Shown in pieces: positions 1 to 6,340 of a DNA stretch of 9,139 nt. Below the pieces are notes generated by a model, which saw nothing but the letters and a program-made list of their open reading frames with translations, ran no database searches and was not told the DNA's origin. The stretch comes from Desulfobacterales bacterium (lineage in GTDB: Bacteria > Desulfobacterota > DSM-4660 > Desulfatiglandales > Desulfatiglandaceae). How positions within the stretch are numbered: position 1 is the first letter of the stretch; every line of letters begins with the position of its first letter. The DNA lies in the NCBI GenBank assembly GCA_027061865.1, contig JAMOVZ010000125.1, positions 1-9,139 of the forward strand. Reading direction: 5' to 3'. A program made the translations under genes and the position numbers.

Positions 1-749
1 TACTTAGGAAAATTGGCATAGAGTATGCAATCTCTTACGCTAAGAGGCTGGGGATCACGTCTCCCTTGAGCGCTGATCTTTCCCTTGCCCTCGGTTCCTC
101 CGGCGTCTCGCTCCTGGAACTCACAAGGGCTTACTGTGTGTTTGCAAACGGGGGCAGGCTTCCAACACCTATTTTCTTTGAGAGAGTGGTGGATAGAAGC
201 GGCATTGTTATTGAAGAAGCCCGCTCCGCTAGTGACCAGGTCGTCTCGCCTGAGACCGCCTATGTGATGACTGACCTGCTCAAGGCAGTGGTCCAAGAGG
301 GCACAGGATGGCGCATAAAGGCCCTGAAAAGACCTGCGGCAGGCAAAACAGGGACCACCAATGATCTGAGGGATGCATGGTTCTTAGGATATACGCCACA
401 GTTGGTCACAGGAGTATGGGTAGGCTATGACGACCACAGGCCCATGGGCAAGGGCGAGACAGGCTCTAGGGCTGCAAGCCCCATTTGGCTCTATTTCATG
501 GCTGATGCATTGGAGGGCATGCCCGCCCTGGATTTCGAGATCCCCAAGGGCGTGGTTTTTGCAAAGATAGATGCAGAAACTGGGCTCCTTGCAAGCCCGT
601 ATTCTAAGAAGACAGTGTTTCAGGCCTTCAAAGAAGGCACAGAACCAAAGGAATACAGCTCTAATGAGACAGCTCCCACAAAAGGTGAATTTTTCCTCTA
701 CGACCTGGAAGGAGGTAAATCCCAAAGCCCCCTTTCTTCATCACGCTAG
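1..749 (+). CDS. mrcA: Penicillin-binding protein 1A, C-terminal part (5' end outside window)
   Basis: This is the C-terminal end of a class A bifunctional peptidoglycan synthase, whose transpeptidase domain cross-links stem peptides in the periplasm. The reading frame is open from position 3, so the apparent TTG start at 66 is only an internal codon; 248 residues are visible. The KTGTTND motif, the third transpeptidase motif (KTG), is encoded at 345-365. Upstream, the stretch around ALGSSGVSLLELTRAY and downstream the GVWVGYDDHRPMG segment are typical of PBP1A. The glycosyltransferase domain and the SxxK and SxN motifs lie before the window. The tail after the transpeptidase domain is short and ends at a TAG at 747-749. 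No terminator follows, and the next gene on the same strand starts inside this one, so the two are probably co-transcribed. The family call is firm; the choice between mrcA and ponA naming is convention. Confidence 0.93.
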   Translation, partial: LRKIGIEYAISYAKRLGITSPLSADLSLALGSSGVSLLELTRAYCVFANGGRLPTPIFFERVVDRSGIVIEEARSASDQVVSPETAYVMTDLLKAVVQEGTGWRIKALKRPAAGKTGTTNDLRDAWFLGYTPQLVTGVWVGYDDHRPMGKGETGSRAASPIWLYFMADALEGMPALDFEIPKGVVFAKIDAETGLLASPYSKKTVFQAFKEGTEPKEYSSNETAPTKGEFFLYDLEGGKSQSPLSSSR

Positions 750-3700
750 CCACTTAATCAAATCTATCCTGATACTTTTTATCTTGTTGTTTCTTTCTAG
801 ACCAATTCACTGCCAAGCAGCCCACAAACGGGTCCTCTTTATAAATTCATACCACAAAGGATACGGCTGGAGCGATCAGCTCGTAGAGACTGTATCCAGT
901 TACTTGGAAAGGGAAGTTCCAGGGGTAGAGATCTTTGTGGAGTACATGGACACCAAGAGGTTCAGCCTTGAGCGCTATTATTTGAGTTTCCTGGAGTTCC
1001 TCTATGTCAAGTACGGGCCTAAAAAGCCAGACATGGTGATTGCATCAGATGACAATGCCTTCCGCTTTGTCCTTCAATACCATGAAACTCTATTTGGAAA
1101 AACGCCAATAGTGTTCCTGGGGGTAAATAATTTCTCCGATGAAATGATCCGTGGCAAGGAGGACTATATTACCGGAGTAATCCAATACGCAGAAGTTAAA
1201 GAGACCATAAAACTCGCCCTAAGGCTTCATCCCCATACCAAGACAGTGGCGGTTCTTGCTGACGCCTCTCCCACTGGCCAGGGATATATAGAGGCGGTCA
1301 AGAAAATAGAATCAGATTTTCGCGGCCTGCAATTTTTTTATATAAATGGAAAAGAACACACCACCCAGGAGATGCTCCAAATCGTAGAGGCCCTGCCTTA
1401 CGACAGTTTGCTCTTGTTTTGCATTTGGGTTAAAGACAAGGCAGGCAAATACAGCCCTTTGCCTGTACTTTATCCAGAGATAACAAGGCGTTCACCTGTC
1501 CCCGTCTATGGCATTGTTGACCATATGCTGGACTATGGAGTCATAGGAGGCAAGGTGCAATCGCCTGTATACCATGGCCGTGAAGCGGCCCGTATGGCCG
1601 CCCGGATTCTTAAGGGCGAAGATGTGGCTAATATCCCGGTCCTCAAAAGATCAACAAATGTTTTTATGTTTGACTGGCGCTCATTGAAAAGGTGGGGAAT
1701 TCCTGAGCAGGCGTTACCCAAAGGGAGCATTATCGTTAATAAGCGTCTAAGCCTTTACAAAGAATACAAAGAGTGGGTCATAGGCGGAATTATTGTATGC
1801 CTTGTATTGTCCAGCATTATCGTTGTGCTATGGGCGAATATCCTCGCAAGAAAGAGGGCAGAGGAGCGGATAAAAGAAAATGAAGAGCGCTACAGGAGCC
1901 TTTTTGAAAATTCTAGGGACGCCATCTCAATCATCACCCGTGACGGGGAAATACTGGATACCAATCAGGCATGGTGCAAGCTCTTTGGTTATTCAAGGAA
2001 CGAGTTGAATTCAATAAAATTAGCCGCTCTCTGGCACCAGCCGGAAAAAAGGGAGGAATGGATAAAAAAGGTGGAGGCCCATGGATTTGTAAAGGACCAT
2101 CCCTTTATTGCAAAAACCAGACAAGGGGAATCAAAGTATTGCCTAATAACCACCACCAGATCCAAGCTGAAGGACGGAAGGGTGGTTTTTCAATCCATAG
2201 TTAGGGACATGAGCGAGAGGCTGGCAATGGAGCAAGCGCTCCGGGAGAGCCAAGAGAAATTCTCAAAGGCCTTTAGGTCAAGCCCGGAACCAATGTGTAT
2301 CACGACCTTGGAACATGGAACATACCTGGAGGTCAATCAAGCCTTTTGCAGGCTCATCGGATTAGAAGAGGCCGAGATCCTAGGAAAAAATGGTATGGAA
2401 CTCGGCCTCTACAGAAGCAAGGAGGAAAGGGAGGCTGGTCTGGCCATTCTCCGCAAGGGTGGGCGTGTGCAGGATCTGGAGGTGGTATTGAGGGATGTCC
2501 ATGGGCACAGGCTCATGCTCCTTTGGTCCGCAGAGGTGGCCGAAATAGGCGGGACCAAGTGCATAATATCCTTGCTCAAGGATATAACAGAGCGAAGGAC
2601 TGTTGAGGAAAAGGTGAGAGAGGAGCGGGAGAGGTTCTTCACCCTGCTTGAAAACGCACCCTTTGGCGTGGCCCTGGTAGAAAGGGACGGCACTTACACT
2701 TATGTAAACCCCATGTTTCAGAAAATATTCGGCTATACTCTTGAGGAAATCCCCGATGGACGCACATTTCTCAGGTTAATCTTCCCCGACAAGCAACTGA
2801 GGGCCCGTGTAATCACGGCCTGGAAAGAGGCACTCAAGAGGGTTGAAGCCGGTGAGGTATGGCCAGAGACTTTTTCGGTAATAGCAAAAGATCAAGTGGA
2901 AAAAACCGTAAACTTCCGCGTGGTGCCCCTAAAGACGGGAGACTACCTCATCACCATGGAAGATGTAACCGAAGTTGAGATGCTCCAGCGCCAGATTCTC
3001 CACGCCCAGAAAATGGAATCTATCGGAACCCTGGCAGGGGGGGTGGCCCACGACTTTAATAACTCGCTCCAAGCAATCCTGGGATTCACCCAGCTGCTGC
3101 TGATGGAAAAGCCAGAAGATGATCCGGACGTTGAAAACCTCAAAAAAATTGAAAAAACCGCCTTGAAGTCCAGGGAGCTTGTCCAACAGATCCTCACATT
3201 CAGCCGGAAGGTAGAAAGTAAGCGCCGGCCATTGGACCTCAATCAGGAGATAAGGGAGATCGAAAAGCTACTCTATAGAACCTTGCCAAAGATGATTAAG
3301 ATAAAATTGCGGCTCGCTGAAGGATTGGAAAAGATAGAGGCAGACCCTGTGCAATTGGAACAGGTCATAATGAATATAGCCGTAAACGCCCTGGATGCCA
3401 TGCCCCGTGGCGGCACCCTCACCATTGAAACGGCAAACGCTACCCTTTCACAGCAATACGCCAAAACCCATCTTGGCGCTGTAGCAGGAGACTATGTGCT
3501 GCTGTTAATCTCGGATACAGGAGAGGGAATGGACAAGAAAACCCTGGAAAGGATCTTTGAGCCGTTCTTTACCACCAAGGGGGTAGGAAAGGGCACGGGC
3601 TTGGGCCTCGCCATGGTCTACGGCATAGTTAAGGAACACAGGGGCTACATCATGTGTTACAGTGAAAAAGGGAAGGGAACTACTTTTAAGATTTATTTCC

Positions 3701-4167
3701 CGGTACTCAACGCAGAAAAACGCCGAGATGAATTTCGGCAAGCCCGAGTAAAAACCGGCAGACAAAGAAAGGCCTCGGGCAAGAAGAATGGCCACATTGT
3801 GATGGTAGTGGATGACGAAAAGGACATCCTGGATGTTGCTGCTCATATCCTGAACGCTGCCGGTTATGAAGTGTTGAGGGCTAGCTCCGGCAGTGAGGCA
3901 GTGAAAATATATAAGGAGAGGGAAGGCCAGATTTCCCTCGTAATACTGGACTACGTTATGCCTGAGATGGATGGGCTTGAATGCATGGAAAGGATCTTGG
4001 AAATCAACCCACGTGCAAGTATTCTGATAGCCAGCGGGTTTGCAGGAGAGCATCCATCCCGGAAAATAATGGAAAAGGGAGCCAAAGGGTTTGTGCCCAA
4101 ACCCTTTGACATGAAAGAATTGTTGGAAAAGATAGAAGAGATCTTGGGATCAAAAACTAGCACCTAA
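664..4167 (+). CDS. Hybrid sensor histidine kinase: periplasmic ABC_sub_bind-type sensor, 3 PAS, HisKA, HATPase, receiver
   Basis: A membrane-bound hybrid histidine kinase of about 1167 residues. Numbering is from ATG 664, chosen because AAAGGAA lies 10 bases upstream; the frame is open further up to an ATG at 571, and GTG 685 is the other option. Seen in order: hydrophobic export segment (about 34-45, probable cleavage near 52); periplasmic sensor resembling ABC transporter substrate-binding proteins (about 55-360); one transmembrane helix (about 371-393); three PAS domains (about 405-520, 529-645, 654-769); HisKA with phosphoacceptor His796 in VAHDFNN (codon 3049); HATPase with the N box (Asn904, Asn908), the DTGEGM G1 box (codon 3514) and the GTGLGL G2 box (3592). 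The C-terminal receiver has Asp1050/Asp1051, phosphoacceptor Asp1096 (codon 3949), Ser1124 and Lys1146. Family knowledge predicts ligand-dependent autophosphorylation and transfer to the receiver. The ligand, and any downstream phosphotransfer partner, cannot be read from the sequence. All catalytic residues are present. Confidence 0.93.
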   Translation: MRQLPQKVNFSSTTWKEVNPKAPFLHHASHLIKSILILFILLFLSRPIHCQAAHKRVLFINSYHKGYGWSDQLVETVSSYLEREVPGVEIFVEYMDTKRFSLERYYLSFLEFLYVKYGPKKPDMVIASDDNAFRFVLQYHETLFGKTPIVFLGVNNFSDEMIRGKEDYITGVIQYAEVKETIKLALRLHPHTKTVAVLADASPTGQGYIEAVKKIESDFRGLQFFYINGKEHTTQEMLQIVEALPYDSLLLFCIWVKDKAGKYSPLPVLYPEITRRSPVPVYGIVDHMLDYGVIGGKVQSPVYHGREAARMAARILKGEDVANIPVLKRSTNVFMFDWRSLKRWGIPEQALPKGSIIVNKRLSLYKEYKEWVIGGIIVCLVLSSIIVVLWANILARKRAEERIKENEERYRSLFENSRDAISIITRDGEILDTNQAWCKLFGYSRNELNSIKLAALWHQPEKREEWIKKVEAHGFVKDHPFIAKTRQGESKYCLITTTRSKLKDGRVVFQSIVRDMSERLAMEQALRESQEKFSKAFRSSPEPMCITTLEHGTYLEVNQAFCRLIGLEEAEILGKNGMELGLYRSKEEREAGLAILRKGGRVQDLEVVLRDVHGHRLMLLWSAEVAEIGGTKCIISLLKDITERRTVEEKVREERERFFTLLENAPFGVALVERDGTYTYVNPMFQKIFGYTLEEIPDGRTFLRLIFPDKQLRARVITAWKEALKRVEAGEVWPETFSVIAKDQVEKTVNFRVVPLKTGDYLITMEDVTEVEMLQRQILHAQKMESIGTLAGGVAHDFNNSLQAILGFTQLLLMEKPEDDPDVENLKKIEKTALKSRELVQQILTFSRKVESKRRPLDLNQEIREIEKLLYRTLPKMIKIKLRLAEGLEKIEADPVQLEQVIMNIAVNALDAMPRGGTLTIETANATLSQQYAKTHLGAVAGDYVLLLISDTGEGMDKKTLERIFEPFFTTKGVGKGTGLGLAMVYGIVKEHRGYIMCYSEKGKGTTFKIYFPVLNAEKRRDEFRQARVKTGRQRKASGKKNGHIVMVVDDEKDILDVAAHILNAAGYEVLRASSGSEAVKIYKEREGQISLVILDYVMPEMDGLECMERILEINPRASILIASGFAGEHPSRKIMEKGAKGFVPKPFDMKELLEKIEEILGSKTST
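707..716 (+). promoter_or_regulatory. Strong Shine-Dalgarno-like sequence with no usable start codon
   Basis: The sequence GGAAGGAGGT is a near-ideal match to the anti-Shine-Dalgarno, better than the site in front of the kinase start chosen at 664. In the kinase frame no ATG, GTG or TTG follows within the next 60 bases, so it cannot initiate that gene by normal rules. It encodes part of LEGG in the PBP frame and WKEV in the kinase frame, so it may be only coding sequence. Confidence 0.4.
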
Positions 4168-4665
4168 TTGAGACATGTCCTCAACGCTCAAGACCTTGTC
4201 GATGTCAAGAAGAATTTTGACGCCCCCGTCCATCTTGGCGATCCCCTGGATGTAATCAGTGTTTACCTTTGTGCCAAATTCAGGCGTATCCTGTATCTCT
4301 TCCGCCTTTATATTAAGCACTTCTGAGACTGAATCCACCACAACCCCCATCAACACATTGCTCTCCTTTCCCGCCACCTCTACCACTATGATGCAGGTTC
4401 GTTCATTGTAGTCCAGGGGCTCCATTCCAAACTTGAGCCGCAGATCTGTCACAGGAATGACACGGCCCCTCAGATTTATGACACCTTTCAAAAAATCAGG
4501 AGCCTGAGGGACAGGGGTGATGGGAAGCATCCCAATTATCTCTTTGACCTTGAGGATGGCAATGCCATAATCTTCTCCAGCCAATGAAAATGTCAGGTAT
4601 TTGCCGCCTTTGTCACCTACCTCCTCAACACCAGTTTCCTTTTCAGCCAAGGCCGCCTCTGCCAT
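4150..4665 (-). CDS. cheW: CheW-type chemotaxis coupling protein
   Basis: A 171-residue single-domain CheW, the cytoplasmic adaptor that links methyl-accepting receptors to the kinase CheA. About 20 charged, Glu/Lys-rich residues precede the domain. The CheW core then follows: YLTFSLAGEDYGIAI, the LPITPVPQAPDFLKGVINLRG segment that carries the conserved NLRG motif of the receptor/CheA-binding surface, VIPVTDLRLKFG, and the second half ending in ILLDIDKVL. Length is normal for the family with a slightly long N terminus. The start at 4665 is backed by an AAGGAAGGAGAG Shine-Dalgarno tract just upstream. No cheA, receptor, cheY, cheR or cheB is in the window, so its partners are elsewhere. The neighbouring hybrid kinase lacks the CheA P1 and P5 domains and is not an obvious partner. 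The last 18 bases overlap the kinase gene tail-to-tail. Confidence 0.94.
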   Translation of the reverse strand: MAEAALAEKETGVEEVGDKGGKYLTFSLAGEDYGIAILKVKEIIGMLPITPVPQAPDFLKGVINLRGRVIPVTDLRLKFGMEPLDYNERTCIIVVEVAGKESNVLMGVVVDSVSEVLNIKAEEIQDTPEFGTKVNTDYIQGIAKMDGGVKILLDIDKVLSVEDMSQLGASF

Positions 4666-4804
4666 TTCACTCTCTCCTTCCTTTTAGTTTTTAAAAGGTT
4701 AACATTCAAACTCCATGCCATTGGGGAGAAAGTGAAAGAGGGCAACTGGGCAATCAAGACGGCAAGTTATTTCGCCTTTTAAATGAGGGGCGGCAACGCC
4801 TTTC
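4666..4804 (-). other. Aminotransferase-cheW intergenic gap, no clear promoter or terminator
   Basis: These 139 bases separate two genes read leftward. I looked for a rho-independent terminator after the aminotransferase and for a sigma70 promoter for cheW, and found neither in convincing form. The stretch has four scattered GGCAA words on the + strand and an AT-rich inverted repeat near the cheW start. Read-through from the aminotransferase promoter into cheW is plausible but not shown. Confidence 0.5.
4680..4698 (-). repeat. AU-rich inverted repeat at the cheW ribosome-binding site
   Basis: CCTTTT at 4680-4685 and AAAAGG at 4693-4698 form perfect 6-bp arms around a 7-base loop. On the cheW mRNA the 3' arm is AAAAGG, which merges into the AAGGAAGGAGAG Shine-Dalgarno tract. 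The stem would be weak and would mask only the upstream edge of that tract, so a role in translation control is only a possibility. Confidence 0.35.
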
Positions 4805-6130
4805 CTAAAGCGTATTCCCTTCTAACTCATGGATACCTTCAAGTATTACATCAAATAATTCTTCTATCTCTTCCTTTTCAATGCAAGAAAATGCTATCCT
4901 GAGATCGGTTTCTCCAAGGGAGATCAGACCAACTCCGTGGCGCTCGAGGAGGTGCACCCTCAATGGCTCGGCCTTTACTGTCTTGAGTTTTAAGCACATG
5001 AAGTAGCCCGAGTTGAATGGATAGGCTTCCCAGGCCTTGGAATACTTTGGGTCGGAAAGAACCCGTTTCACCTCAAGGGCGCGCTCTTTCATTATTCTGT
5101 ATTTTTCCAGCTTTTGTTTTAAGTAGTCTTTATCTTCCATTGCTTTTAGCAGGATCTCTTGGCTGAGATGGCAGGCATTGGAGATGGAGCCCCTGACTGC
5201 GCCTGCGGCCTTTTTCTCAAGGGCGTCATAAATGGCTCCTAAACTTTTTTCATCCTGAGCGTTTATTCCAAATGTGATAAATCCTACCCTTAGGCCCCAT
5301 ACAAAGTCTTCTTTTGTGGCACCATCCAATTTCACGGCGACAACCCGAGGGTGGGTGTCCATCAACAGAGAAAAGATCGACTCCTTCATCACTTCTTCGT
5401 CATAGAAAAGCCCGAAATAGGCCTCATCGGTAATGGCAATCACATTGACCCCATCTTCTGCCAGCCTTTTCAGAATGGAGCATATCCCTTCCGCCTCTTG
5501 GCGGTTGATGGAGTAACCAGTAGGGTTATTGGGGAAGTTCAGTATTACGATGAGCTTTTTTTTCTGGCCTGCATATTTTTCAAGCGTCTCCTTGAAACCT
5601 GCAAGGTTAAAGCCCCCCCTTTGGTCAAACAAGGGGTGGTTGACGATCTTTGCTCCCCTTCTCATCTTAAAGATCATATTATAGTTTCCCCACATTTTAT
5701 CGGGAAGCACCACTGCATCACCGGGGTCAACCCATAGGTCGGCAGCCACACTGAGTCCATGGGTTATGGCATTTGTCACCACTGGGAGGCTGACCGTTTT
5801 CCCCTCAAGAGAGGGGTTTTTTTTGTAAAGGCCCCTATGCCATGCCTCCCTTAGGGGCAGTATGCCAAAGGAAGGTGCGTAGGTAAGGACCTCTTCTGGC
5901 TCAAGGCCGCTAACCCTCTTCATGATCGAAGGCAGGTACATGGGCCGGCCTCCTTCCTTTGCCATGCCAATAGTTGCGTTGAACCTATGGGCCTTTTCCT
6001 TTGCCTCGGCGCTTTGGGAAAGGATGCCTTTGGGAAAGAAAAGCCCTTTTCCCACCTGGGAGAGCATCTCGAGGACATAGGGATTCCCTTCTTCAATAGT
6101 CTTGTTCAATTCAACAGCAAGGGGATTCAT
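4805..6130 (-). CDS. PLP-dependent class I/II aminotransferase
   Basis: A cytoplasmic fold-type I PLP enzyme of about 441 residues, predicted to move an amino group between an amino acid and a 2-oxo acid. Numbering is from the ATG at 6130. Visible landmarks are NFPNNPTG (residues about 198-205) with the conserved Asn, TDEAY (Asp235 and Tyr238, which contact the pyridine ring and phenol oxygen of PLP), the Schiff-base Lys273 in GATKEDFVWGLRVG, and near the C terminus DLRIAF with the Arg expected to bind the substrate carboxylate. The lysine motif keeps the K-x5-G-x-R-x-G spacing but has GAT where SFS is usual. The AGGAGG at 6141-6146 sits 10 bases from this start but only 1 base from an in-frame ATG at 6137-6139, so the shorter form is preferred. 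The N terminus (MNPLAVELN) and overall pattern recall aminotransferases common in sulfate-reducing and syntrophic bacteria. Substrate is unknown; aspartate or an aromatic amino acid are possibilities only. Confidence 0.9.
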   Translation of the reverse strand: MNPLAVELNKTIEEGNPYVLEMLSQVGKGLFFPKGILSQSAEAKEKAHRFNATIGMAKEGGRPMYLPSIMKRVSGLEPEEVLTYAPSFGILPLREAWHRGLYKKNPSLEGKTVSLPVVTNAITHGLSVAADLWVDPGDAVVLPDKMWGNYNMIFKMRRGAKIVNHPLFDQRGGFNLAGFKETLEKYAGQKKKLIVILNFPNNPTGYSINRQEAEGICSILKRLAEDGVNVIAITDEAYFGLFYDEEVMKESIFSLLMDTHPRVVAVKLDGATKEDFVWGLRVGFITFGINAQDEKSLGAIYDALEKKAAGAVRGSISNACHLSQEILLKAMEDKDYLKQKLEKYRIMKERALEVKRVLSDPKYSKAWEAYPFNSGYFMCLKLKTVKAEPLRVHLLERHGVGLISLGETDLRIAFSCIEKEEIEELFDVILEGIHELEGNTL

Positions 6131-6140
6131 TGCCTCCATT

Positions 6141-6146
6141 CCTCCT
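6141..6146 (-). promoter_or_regulatory. Shine-Dalgarno site deciding the aminotransferase start
   Basis: Read on the minus strand this is AGGAGG. It is one base from the upstream ATG (6137-6139) and ten bases from the next in-frame ATG (6128-6130). A one-base spacer is not workable for initiation, so the downstream ATG is the likelier start, giving a protein three residues shorter. Confidence 0.6.
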
Positions 6147-6202
6147 ATGAACCATGGAATAATTTAGAAAGTCACTGTTGGTTGCTGTGAAAGATGTCTA
6201 CA

Positions 6203-6230
6203 TTTATGGGCCATCCCCTTGCCATGTCAA
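6203..6230 (-). promoter_or_regulatory. Predicted sigma70 promoter for the aminotransferase
   Basis: On the minus strand a perfect TTGACA -35 box (6225-6230) is followed after 16 bases by CATAAA (6203-6208), which matches the -10 consensus at four of six positions. The predicted transcript would start near 6196 and have a leader of about 65 bases before the ATG at 6130. Prediction from motif and spacing only. Confidence 0.55.
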
Positions 6231-6254
6231 GCAAAACCGTTTCCCCAATAATAC

Positions 6255-6284
6255 TTGACTTGAAAAGCCGCATCCAGATATAAC
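6255..6284 (+). promoter_or_regulatory. Predicted sigma70 promoter for the thiolase-crotonase operon
   Basis: TTGACT (6255-6260) and TATAAC (6279-6284) each match five of six consensus bases and are 18 bases apart; reading the -10 as ATATAA gives a 17-base spacer. The transcript would start close to 6291, about 50 bases ahead of the thiolase ATG. The -35 box is 24 bases from the -35 of the opposing promoter, so the two promoters are back to back. Confidence 0.65.
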
Positions 6285-6290
6285 TCAGGC

Positions 6291-6301
6291 GGCTTCAAGC
6301 C
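6291..6301. promoter_or_regulatory. Short palindrome at the predicted transcript start, possible operator
   Basis: GGCTTCAAGCC is a perfect 5-bp inverted repeat around one central base. A hairpin would leave only three G-C pairs around a five-base loop, so a protein-binding site is the likelier reading if it is functional. It begins at the predicted +1 of the rightward promoter, where a bound repressor would block initiation. It is short enough to occur by chance. Confidence 0.3.
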
Positions 6302-6340
6302 TTAGATTTCCCTTCATATTCGGCCAAAAGGAGAGAGATT

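Noticed and set aside
690..760. Programmed frameshift joining PBP1A to the kinase
   Set aside because: The kinase frame is +1 to the PBP frame and a Shine-Dalgarno-like element is present. However, no slippery codon or stop follows it in the known arrangement, and the PBP domain ends naturally.
3505..4053. 182-codon open frame antisense to the kinase
   Set aside because: It covers the HATPase and receiver region, whose motifs are intact on the other strand, and shows no domain of its own.
4150..4665. CheW as a partner of the adjacent hybrid kinase
   Set aside because: The kinase has no CheA-type P1 or P5 domain, so there is no known docking surface for CheW.
5556..5563. T8 tract in the aminotransferase gene as a phase-variable switch
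   Set aside because: It encodes a lysine run in an intact frame, and such A/T runs are common in lysine-rich coding sequence.
5351..5737. 128-codon open frame on the + strand
   Set aside because: It is antisense to the PLP-binding core of the aminotransferase, and no family is recognisable.
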